A stretch of DNA of 20,112 nt. Source: JBEKYD01 sp049509915. GTDB taxonomy: Bacteria; Acidobacteriota; Terriglobia; Bryobacterales; Bryobacteraceae. The notes beneath the pieces were generated by a model that worked only from the letters and a program-made list of their open reading frames with translations, was not told where the DNA came from and ran no database searches. Each line of letters opens with the position of its first letter. The first letter of the stretch is position 1. The stretch is taken from NCBI GenBank assembly GCA_049509915.1, contig JBEKZL010000154.1:1-20112 (forward strand), in the 5' to 3' direction. The translations under genes and the position numbers were made by a program. Shown here one piece after another: positions 14,774-20,112 of this stretch.

Positions 14774-15808
14774 ATGGATTCAAGCGAAGGTAACAAAGGG
14801 CAGGAGAGCCCCGGCGGGGGTTCTCTGATTCCCTCGCCGCAAAAGGCAATCGAGAAGGCAAAGCGCCGTTTCGGAAGTGGTGGACGAGGCGCGCCGCCGC
14901 GCCGGCCCGATGGCAGTTCCGACGACGAAGAAGAACACATGCTGCGAATGTCGTTCCTCGAGCACCTCGAGGAACTGCGGACGCGGCTGATCCGCGCGCT
15001 CATCGGCGTGGGTGTAGCTTTCGGCGTCAGCCTGACTTTCAGCAATCAATTGTGGGACTTCGTCCGCCAGCCGGCCCTGCAGGCGCTCACGACTCTTCAC
15101 ATCAATCCGCCGGATCTGGTGCAAATCTCTCCCATGGAGGGTTTCACCATCATCTGGTTCAAGCTGCCGGTAGTGTGCTCGATATTTCTATCGTTCCCCT
15201 GGCTTCTGTACCAGGTGTGGGCGTTCGTCTCCCCGGGCCTGTACAAGAAGGAGCGGCGCTTCGCCGTGCCGTTTATTCTCACCTCGGCGGGACTGTTCCT
15301 GTCGGGCGGGTTTTTCGCCTACTTCGTGATTTTCCGGTACGGGTTGACGTTCCTGCTGGGAATCGGGCTGACCGAAGGCGTCAGGCCCATGGTTTCCATC
15401 ACCGAGTACTTCGATCTGTTCGTTAACGTCATGTTGGGTGTGTCGGTGGTATTTGAATTACCGATCATCATCTTTTTCCTCACCCTGTTGCGGATCGTAA
15501 CGCCGGGCTTCCTGATCAGACACAGCCGCTACGCGATCTTAATCATCTTCATCATTGCCGCGGTGGTAACGCCAACGCCGGACGTTTTTAATATGATGCT
15601 CTTCGCCCTGCCCATGTGCCTTTTATTCTATGTTGGGATATTCGCAGGCTATTTGCTGATATTGCGGCGCGAGGGCCGGAAATTCCCGTGGCAGAAGGTG
15701 TTTATGATCGGATCAGTTGTACTGATTGTACTGGGTATATTCTTATACCTTGCTATGACCAAGTATGGAATCCGGTTAGTACCCCATTGGCCTTTTTTCA
15801 TGCGGTAG
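14774..15808 (+). CDS. tatC: Sec-independent protein translocase TatC
   Basis: 344 aa. After a charged Gly/Pro/Arg-rich cytoplasmic head of about 56 residues comes MSFLEHLEELRTRLIRALIG, the TatC signature that contacts twin-arginine signals, and then six membrane helices. The loop SPMEGFTIIWFKLPVV and the sequence YQVWAFVSPGLYKKERRF are strongly conserved family elements. TatC is the receptor core of the Tat translocase. E. coli TatC (258 aa) has no such head. The ATG at 14939 (MLRMSFLEH) would give a standard-length protein and is a real alternative, since neither start has a good ribosome site. It is co-transcribed with tatA. Confidence 0.95.
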   Translation: MDSSEGNKGQESPGGGSLIPSPQKAIEKAKRRFGSGGRGAPPRRPDGSSDDEEEHMLRMSFLEHLEELRTRLIRALIGVGVAFGVSLTFSNQLWDFVRQPALQALTTLHINPPDLVQISPMEGFTIIWFKLPVVCSIFLSFPWLLYQVWAFVSPGLYKKERRFAVPFILTSAGLFLSGGFFAYFVIFRYGLTFLLGIGLTEGVRPMVSITEYFDLFVNVMLGVSVVFELPIIIFFLTLLRIVTPGFLIRHSRYAILIIFIIAAVVTPTPDVFNMMLFALPMCLLFYVGIFAGYLLILRREGRKFPWQKVFMIGSVVLIVLGIFLYLAMTKYGIRLVPHWPFFMR

Positions 15809-15811
15809 GGC

Positions 15812-15842
15812 GATTTCTCTGGTAGAAATCAATAAGTTTTCC
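15812..15842 (+). terminator. Possible terminator hairpin after tatC
   Basis: GATTTCT (15812-15818) and AGAAATC (15824-15830) form a perfect 7-bp stem with a 5-base loop, followed by AATAAGTTTT. The stem is AT-rich and the T run is short, so termination would be weak. Confidence 0.4.
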
Positions 15843-15868
15843 GATGTAAGATTGCCTGTCGGGCCAAA

Positions 15869-16153
15869 ATGGATCTGTACAAGGCACTGCAGGATCTCTA
15901 CGCTGAGAAGGAGAGATTACAACGCGCAATCGAATCGCTAGAGGAATTGCAGCGGACGGAACATCTATCTCCGGCGGTGCGCCGGGACAACAAGCAGCGT
16001 GGCAGAAAGTCGATGAGCCTGGAAGAGCGCGAGGAAGTGTCCAAGCGAATGAAGCGGTATTGGGCCGCACGCCGAACCGCCAAGCGGGAGCCAAAGCAAC
16101 CGGCCGCTAAGTCTACCTCGAAAGACCGGCACCGCGAGCCTGGATCCGAATAG
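15869..16153 (+). CDS. Small basic coiled-coil protein, paralogue A
   Basis: 94 aa. The N-terminal half (MDLYKALQDLYAEKERLQRA, then IESLEELQRTE) is a short coiled coil. The C-terminal half is basic: RGRKSMSLEEREEVSKRMKR followed by YWAARR and a Lys/Arg/Pro tail. RGR resembles an AT-hook core, and the Arg/Lys/Trp helix could bind nucleic acid, but no characterised family is recognised. Protein 16512-16775 is a clear paralogue with the same two blocks at the same spacing. No strong ribosome site is visible. The pairing suggests a real gene under selection; a DNA-associated role is inference. Confidence 0.75.
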   Translation: MDLYKALQDLYAEKERLQRAIESLEELQRTEHLSPAVRRDNKQRGRKSMSLEEREEVSKRMKRYWAARRTAKREPKQPAAKSTSKDRHREPGSE

Positions 16154-16511
16154 TCTCGGCCATCGCTTCATTCAGGTAAAGACCCCGTTACGGACTGCCC
16201 CGGCTAGAATTACTCGCTGCGTGCTATTCGCTCTGGGATTACTCTACAGGTTCCTAGGCCATTTTGCCCGGTTATAGCTGTACTAAAAATACTAGATATT
16301 ATTTCCAATTCTGCCAAGCCGGCAGTTGAGTGGAATAGTACCTAAGTATAGTTTTAATTGCGATGGCCGGCGTGATATAGCATTAAGATAGATGCCAGTC
16401 GTGACGCGATAGTATCAAACTGCAATCTTGATTAATCCGGCTCAGCGTGTTATCGGACTAGTGTTGGCCCTATGATGTTTCCAAGCCGGCCGGCGGCCTG
16501 CGGGAATTGCG
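16154..16511. other. AT-rich intergenic stretch between the two paralogues
   Basis: I see no gene. The sequence is clearly richer in A and T than the rest of the window, especially 16270-16470, and holds several TATA-like boxes. TATGAT at 16471-16476 is a plausible -10 box for the next gene. Two short motifs, CCAAGCCGGC (16314 and 16481) and AATTGCGATGG (16356 and 16505), each occur twice in the same order. The second AATTGCGATGG is the start context of paralogue B. The first would encode only five codons, and may be the remnant of a third copy. Confidence 0.5.
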
Positions 16512-16775
16512 ATGGACCTCAATAAAACGTTGCAGGATTTGTATGCGGAGAAGGACAGAGTCGAACGGGCGATCGCTTCGCTCGAGAGCCTGCACACTGC
16601 CGAACGGAAGGAGGCTCCCGCGGCCGATCATCCCGGCCGCCGGGGTCGCCACGCAATGGGTGCCCGTGAGCGGCTGGAGGTTTCCGAGCGCATGCGGCGT
16701 TACTGGGCGGCTCGGCGTGAGGGTGCCGGAAAAACGTCGGAAAAACTCCTCACCAGAACCGCCGGCTCACCCTAG
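16512..16775 (+). CDS. Small basic coiled-coil protein, paralogue B
   Basis: 87 aa. MDLNKTLQDLYAEKDRVERA followed by IASLESLHTAE aligns without gaps to the start of paralogue A. GRRGRHAMGARERLEVSERM followed by RRYWAARR aligns to its basic half. The linker between the blocks and the tail have diverged, so two conserved modules are under constraint. Its TAG stop shares the palindrome CTAG (16772-16775) with the stop of the convergent methyltransferase. The biochemical role is unknown; coiled-coil dimerisation with nucleic-acid binding is a guess from composition. Confidence 0.75.
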   Translation: MDLNKTLQDLYAEKDRVERAIASLESLHTAERKEAPAADHPGRRGRHAMGARERLEVSERMRRYWAARREGAGKTSEKLLTRTAGSP

Positions 16776-17494
16776 CCCGGTTCGTTGCGATTGAAGAACC
16801 ACAGCCAGTAGTATTGATCGCCGGCGCCGGCCTGATATTTCAGGTCGAACCCGCACCGCGCCGCCATTTCACGCGCGTCCTTTTCGGTGAAGGATGCGCC
16901 GACCCAGCTACTCTCTCCCTCCGCTCCGGCTTGCGGATTGCCCTGCACCTGGAATTTGAACAGCGCCCCCGGACGCAGCAGGCGCGCAACGTCGCGAACG
17001 TACGATTCCACAATGGCGCGGCTCGGAATGTGCTGGAACACCATACTGGAGAATGCGAAGTCGAAGCGAGGCGGACTGGTGCGAATCAGGCGGTTCCAGG
17101 CGGATCCCCGCAGAACGCCCAGGTCCCTTCCGTTGTTGCGATAGATGAAGGCGTTGCCCATCCCGGCCACCGCCCGGCGCGCCAGGCAAACCATCTCCGG
17201 GCTAATGTCCACGGCGTGAACTTCGCCGAAGAAGCGGGCCAGGGCGCGGGTCATTCGTCCGGCGCCGCACCCGATTTCGATCACCCGCATCGACTTGGGG
17301 TCCCTGCCTTGGCAGACGTTCCCCAAATCGTTCAGGATATCTTCTTCTATCGCCACTTCACCGGAACGGAAGAATTCCTCGTCCGACCATTCTTCCCGGT
17401 GCGTCACCACGAAGTGGCGGGCGTTCTCGCGCGCTCTCTGGTCCCAGTCGAGCCGCATGCGGCGCAACCGCCCGATCATTCTCAGGCTAGCCAT
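16772..17494 (-). CDS. Class I SAM-dependent methyltransferase
   Basis: 240 aa. VIEIGCGAGRMTRALARFFG (71-90) is motif I for S-adenosylmethionine binding, and EVHAVDISPEM carries the acidic residue at the end of strand beta2 (D96). FDFAFSSMVFQHIPSRAIV and VARLLRPGALFKFQVQG are the later Rossmann elements. No substrate can be named. In-frame ATGs at 17479 and 17458 (MRLDWDQRARENARHFV) are alternative starts, and the last fits the usual N-terminus of this subgroup best. It runs divergently from tRNA-Ala, separated by only 24 bases, so their promoters overlap. It is convergent with paralogue B and shares its stop palindrome. Confidence 0.85.
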   Translation of the reverse strand: MASLRMIGRLRRMRLDWDQRARENARHFVVTHREEWSDEEFFRSGEVAIEEDILNDLGNVCQGRDPKSMRVIEIGCGAGRMTRALARFFGEVHAVDISPEMVCLARRAVAGMGNAFIYRNNGRDLGVLRGSAWNRLIRTSPPRFDFAFSSMVFQHIPSRAIVESYVRDVARLLRPGALFKFQVQGNPQAGAEGESSWVGASFTEKDAREMAARCGFDLKYQAGAGDQYYWLWFFNRNEPG

Positions 17495-17518
17495 TTGCTA
17501 TATTGTAGAGGAGCGCGT

Positions 17519-17594
17519 GGGCGTGTAGCTCAGTTGGGAGAGCACGGCGTTCGCAACGCCGGGGTCGGGGGTTCGAATCCCCCCACGTCCACCA
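17519..17594 (+). tRNA. tRNA-Ala (anticodon CGC)
   Basis: 76 nt including an encoded CCA. The acceptor stem GGGCGTG pairs with CACGTCC (one G-U). The D stem is GCTC/GAGC with AGTTGGGA as loop. The anticodon stem is CGGCG/CGCCG with loop TTCGCAA, giving anticodon CGC (codon GCG). The T stem is GGGGG/CCCCC with loop TTCGAAT, and the discriminator base is A. TATATT at 17499-17504 is a possible -10 box. Confidence 0.97.
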
Positions 17595-17749
17595 CCCCCC
17601 ACTTCCTTCATGTCCCCGTTCGATTCCACACAGGTAGGCTCTGGCCCTAATGGAAATACAGGATACCAGCCCGGCCCGGCTGGCAGTATGCTAAGGGCAT
17701 CGTGGTTTTAGGGATGGGTCCTGTTGAAAAGCTGTCTGACTGGAGGCTT

Positions 17750-17971
17750 ATGAGCACACTTCGGTATATCGGCCAGTTTTCGGCACGGTCGATTAGCAAG
17801 CGGCTTCGCAGACTGCGCCGTTCGCTGGCGTTAATCGAGACGGCCATTGGCGCGCTGCGTGCCTACGCCAGGATCGAACTCGGAGACGCTTGCCCCCTCT
17901 CCTTCATCGCCCGGGGATCTGCGGCCAAACCGGTGCAGCAGGTCCGACGCGGGCACGGGCGCTATAATTAA
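17750..17971 (+). CDS. Small basic hypothetical protein
   Basis: 73 aa from the ATG at 17750, which follows GGAGG at 17742-17746 with a short 3-base gap. The sequence MSTLRYIGQFSARSISKRLR then RLRRSLALIETAIGALRAY is Arg-rich and helical; the tail (SFIARGSAAKPVQQVRRGHG) looks unstructured. I recognise no family. Support is limited to the ribosome site and the open frame. Its last codons overlap the TATAAT that probably drives the next genes. Confidence 0.4.
   Translation: MSTLRYIGQFSARSISKRLRRLRRSLALIETAIGALRAYARIELGDACPLSFIARGSAAKPVQQVRRGHGRYN
17963..17968 (+). promoter_or_regulatory. Candidate -10 box of the zinc ribbon/DinB/aminotransferase cluster
   Basis: A perfect TATAAT in GC-rich surroundings, 72 bases before the ATG at 18041. 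No recognisable -35 box lies at the expected distance. Confidence 0.4.
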
Positions 17972-18040
17972 CGGGTAGTGAAGGACGCTGGACCGGCCGA
18001 GCCCAATCCAACCGAACGTTCCCGTCGGAACGAGGAGCCC

Positions 18041-18142
18041 ATGCTCTTCTGCCCGCGGTGTTCCGCGCGCCTGACGGAGCTGAAATGCAAGCTGGTGTGC
18101 TCCCGCTGCGGCTACTATATGAGCTGTGCCGATTACTATTGA
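18041..18142 (+). CDS. Very small zinc-ribbon protein
   Basis: 33 aa from the ATG at 18041, with GAGGAG 3 bases upstream. The in-frame GTG at 17978 would give 54 aa but would begin only 9 bases after the TATAAT. The protein has the Cys pairs CPRC and CSRC plus two more Cys (ELKCKLVC, MSCADYY), enough to bind one or two zinc ions. It is compact, with almost no sequence outside the ribbon. The stop is 9 bases before the DinB-family gene. It may be an RNA- or protein-binding accessory factor, but its function is unknown. Confidence 0.65.
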   Translation: MLFCPRCSARLTELKCKLVCSRCGYYMSCADYY

Positions 18143-18151
18143 CGAATCCCC

Positions 18152-18643
18152 ATGTCCGAAATCAATACCCTGCTAGAACGATTCCGCCGCGGCCCGGAGT
18201 TAATGGCCGTTATCCTCACCGGAGTTTTTGGCGAGGAGGAGGATTACGCCCCGGCGCCGGGCAAGTGGAGTATCCGCCAGTTGGCGGCGCACGTGGCCGA
18301 TACCGAGATCGTGGCGGCGAGCCGCTTCCGTCAAGTCGTGGCGGAAGACAATCCCACCCTGGTGGCGTTCGACCAGAACGCTTGGGCGGCGCGGCTGGAC
18401 TATGCGCGCCGAAAGCCCAAACAATCGCTCGAGAGCTTTCGCCGCTTGCGCGCCGAAAACTACGAATTGCTAAAGGGGCTGGAGGAAGCCGCTTTCGAGC
18501 GCACCGGCACCCATACCGAACGGGGGCCGGTGTCGTTGCGCCAGTTGCTGGAGGGCTTTGCCGGCCACGCGGAATCCCACGCCCGCCAGATCGAATCCAT
18601 CCGAGAAGAATACAAGAAAGCCAAAACCTCAAAAAATGACTAG
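18152..18643 (+). CDS. DinB-superfamily protein
   Basis: 163 aa, a four-helix bundle of the DinB/YfiT type. The three metal-binding His are visible: H47 (RQLAAHVADTE) and H139/H143 (GFAGHAESHARQI, the HxxxH pair). APGKWSIRQLAAHVADTEIV is the best-conserved segment. Family members include metal-dependent thiol-S-transferases (bacillithiol, mycothiol) and proteins of unknown role. The C-terminal Lys-rich tail overlaps the next gene by 8 bases, so translation of the aminotransferase is probably coupled. No clear ribosome site precedes the ATG. Confidence 0.88.
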   Translation: MSEINTLLERFRRGPELMAVILTGVFGEEEDYAPAPGKWSIRQLAAHVADTEIVAASRFRQVVAEDNPTLVAFDQNAWAARLDYARRKPKQSLESFRRLRAENYELLKGLEEAAFERTGTHTERGPVSLRQLLEGFAGHAESHARQIESIREEYKKAKTSKND

Positions 18644-19814
18644 TGCGATTGAACGCTACGCACCATTGTGCGCGCCCCCCCGATTGTTGTTCGGACCGGG
18701 CCCCAGCCCGGTTTCCCCGCGCGTGTACCGGGCCATGCAGCAGAACGTGGTGGGCCACCTCGACCCGTTCTTCTTCCAGGTGGCGGATGAAATTCGCACC
18801 TTGCTGGGGTACGCCTACTCCACGGCGAACGCCTTCAACCTGGCGGCTTCCGGCACGGGAAGCTCGGGGATGGAACTGGCGGTGGCCAATTTCACCGAGC
18901 CGGGCTCGAAATTCGCGGTGCTGAGCAACGGCTATTTTGCCGACCGCGTCGGCGAGATGGCCGCCCGGCAGGGCGCGCAAGTGGTGCGTCTTACCCAGGA
19001 CTGGGGCCGGCCGATCGATGCCGGACGGGCGCGCGAGTTCGTGCTGCGCGAGCGGCCGCGGATCGTGGCCATGGTGCAGGCCGAGACTTCCACCGGCGTT
19101 TACAACCAGGTACAGGCGGCAGCCGAAGCGGCGCATGAAGTGGATGCGTTGATGATTACCGATTGCGTCACGTCGCTGGGCGGGATGCCCGTGCTGGTGG
19201 ATTCCAACGGCATCGATATCGCCTACAGTTGCACCCAGAAGGGACTCGGTTGCCCGCCCGGCCTGGCGCCGGTGACGGTTTCGCCGCGCGCCCTCGAGCA
19301 ACTGAAGAAGCGGGCCACGCCAGTGCAATCCTGGTACCTGGATCTGCAGTTGCTCGACGCCTACTATAGCGGCCACAAGTATCATCACACCGCTTCCGCC
19401 ACGCTGTTCTACGCCCTGCGCGAAGGCTTGGCCATGGTAGCCGAGGAAGGCCGTGAAAGCCGCTGGGCGCGTCACCAGCGCAACCACCGGGCGTTCGTCG
19501 CCGGCATCGAGGCCATGGGCCTGCACATGCTGGTGGAACACCCCGGCGACCGTCTGTGGACCCTGAATACGGTTTCGGTGCCGGAGGGTGTGAATGAGGC
19601 CGCCGTGCGCCAGTACCTGCTTGAGAAGCGGTCGATCGAGATCGCCGGCGGCTTCGGTCCCCTGGCCGGCAAGATCTTCCGCATCGGGCTGATGGGCTAC
19701 GGTTCCTCGGCGGAAAACGTGGTGCTCCTGCTGGAGGCTTTGGGAGAGGCGCTGCGACACGCCGGCTTCGAGCCGAAAGGAAACGGGCTCGCGGCGGCGG
19801 AAGGGAAGCTGTAG
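18636..19814 (+). CDS. Class V aminotransferase (alanine-glyoxylate / serine-pyruvate aminotransferase family)
   Basis: 392 aa. The ATG at 18636 overlaps the DinB gene stop; longer in-frame starts would read through the end of that gene. The N-terminus LLFGPGPSPVSPRVYRAM, the GTGSSGMELAVANF phosphate-binding turn, TDCVTSLGGMPV (Asp at about 176 for the PLP ring N) and SCTQKGLGCPPGLAPVTVS with the Schiff-base Lys K202 identify a pyridoxal-phosphate enzyme. HKYHHTASATLFYALREGL matches the AGXT/PucG subgroup. These enzymes pass an amino group from alanine, serine or ureidoglycine to glyoxylate or pyruvate. The exact donor cannot be read from the sequence. No photorespiratory or purine-degradation partner is in the window. 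Confidence 0.92.
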   Translation: MTSAIERYAPLCAPPRLLFGPGPSPVSPRVYRAMQQNVVGHLDPFFFQVADEIRTLLGYAYSTANAFNLAASGTGSSGMELAVANFTEPGSKFAVLSNGYFADRVGEMAARQGAQVVRLTQDWGRPIDAGRAREFVLRERPRIVAMVQAETSTGVYNQVQAAAEAAHEVDALMITDCVTSLGGMPVLVDSNGIDIAYSCTQKGLGCPPGLAPVTVSPRALEQLKKRATPVQSWYLDLQLLDAYYSGHKYHHTASATLFYALREGLAMVAEEGRESRWARHQRNHRAFVAGIEAMGLHMLVEHPGDRLWTLNTVSVPEGVNEAAVRQYLLEKRSIEIAGGFGPLAGKIFRIGLMGYGSSAENVVLLLEALGEALRHAGFEPKGNGLAAAEGKL

Positions 19815-19883
19815 GACAGACCTCCCGCCTGTCGCCCGGCGGCAGGACTGGGGCCTCATAGGCGTGAATCCCGGGTGCCGCGT

Positions 19884-19926
19884 CGAGCTCCGAACTCTCC
19901 TGAGGTCGTGGCATTTAGGTTGAGCC
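19884..19926 (+). repeat. Short repeat, intergenic copy
   Basis: The core 19905-19926 matches 10277-10298 at 20 of 22 positions by hand count, with CGAGCTCCG upstream in both places (here about 14 bases further from the core). Confidence 0.45.
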
Positions 19927-19958
19927 CTTTTTGGCGCAGAGAAGGTGGGACAGAGCAG

Positions 19959-19986
19959 GACAGACCATCGTTTCTCGTGGTCTGTC
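19959..19986. repeat. Inverted repeat
   Basis: GACAGACCA (19959-19967) and TGGTCTGTC (19978-19986) are perfect 9-bp complements around a 10-base loop. No T run follows, so it is not a standard terminator. Confidence 0.6.
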
Positions 19987-20038
19987 GGGTCCTCGCCAGG
20001 TCGTAACGGCCTGACAGGGTCGAAAAACCCCCTCGCGC

Positions 20039-20112
20039 TCATGCCCGAGCAGCCGCTGGTCGTGGTCCGCCTTCCACGCGATAGCCGAGCTTTGTGAGTT
20101 CCCGGATCATTC
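20039..20112 (-). CDS. Possible 3' end of a gene entering from the right
   Basis: The minus-strand frame reads MIRELTKLGYRVEGGPRPAA and stops at 20039. It may continue beyond the window. The segment IRELTKLGYRVE resembles the C-terminal tail of some transposases, but 23 residues are too few for a family call. Confidence 0.2.
   Translation of the reverse strand, partial: MIRELTKLGYRVEGGPRPAAARA

Larger units (their letters stand above)
19815..20112. other. Intergenic stretch with inverted repeats
   Basis: No convincing gene. GACAG/CTGTC-type short palindromes recur. The stretch holds one clear 9-bp inverted repeat and the second copy of the short repeat also found in the zinc-ribbon gene (19884-19926). 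It may contain the terminator of the aminotransferase transcript and degenerate repeat-element sequence. Confidence 0.5.

Noticed and set aside
17647..17847. 66-codon minus-strand frame near the tRNA
   Set aside because: No ribosome site or recognisable motif, and it overlaps the better-supported plus-strand small ORF.
18216..20042. Long open frame (608 codons) on the minus strand
   Set aside because: It lies antisense to the DinB and aminotransferase genes, whose motifs are unmistakable. The translated product is His/Gly/Arg-rich with no domain, typical of a GC-rich shadow.
1..20112. CRISPR array or complete insertion sequence
   Set aside because: No regularly spaced direct repeats and no intact transposase; only two palindromic repeats and short repeat pieces were found.

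Overview
The window looks like an Acidobacteriota chromosome, most likely Bryobacterales (Candidatus Solibacter-like). This is inferred from high GC content, an Oar/TonB-type receptor remnant, an ECF sigma factor of the acidobacterial type, large Zn-ribbon/Pro-Ala-rich proteins, small basic coiled-coil proteins, and intergenic palindromic repeats. No marker gene fixes the taxonomy.

Left block (1-4584, + strand): three closely spaced genes. They encode a protein with a carboxypeptidase-regulatory-like beta domain, a large DUF4157 protein of the kind found with extracellular contractile injection systems (eCIS), and an Lgt-like membrane protein with an added soluble C-terminus. The DUF4157 gene is split by a frameshift inside its conserved domain. 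The reading frame and family spacing are both restored if a 14-base unit (1837-1850) was once present twice. This is probably the edge of an eCIS or effector locus continuing to the left, but no contractile structural gene is visible.

Middle-left (4585-9110): an 84-bp palindromic repeat, a secreted TIM-barrel amidohydrolase with a Gly-rich insertion, and then a gene graveyard around an intact CPD photolyase. The graveyard holds the N-terminus of an ECF sigma factor, the C-terminus of a cyclopropane-fatty-acid-synthase-like gene, and the C-terminus of a TonB-dependent receptor. A RutE-like nitroreductase follows.

Centre (9391-15808, + strand): a 1006-aa protein (N-terminal zinc ribbon, very long Pro/Ala-rich linker, one membrane segment, C-terminal beta-sandwich-like domain) overlaps a 550-aa TPR protein. 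After a second copy of the palindromic repeat come tatA and tatC, which encode twin-arginine export.

Right (15809-20112): two paralogous small basic proteins flank an AT-rich gap. A convergent methyltransferase shares a CTAG stop with the second of them. Next come tRNA-Ala(CGC), a small ORF, and a tight cluster of a tiny zinc ribbon, a DinB-family protein and a class V aminotransferase. The last 300 bases hold inverted repeats and no convincing gene.

The best candidates for something undescribed are the eCIS-like effector trio, the zinc-ribbon/transmembrane giant with its TPR partner, and the paralogous small coiled-coil proteins. All calls were made by reading the sequence; no database search was run.
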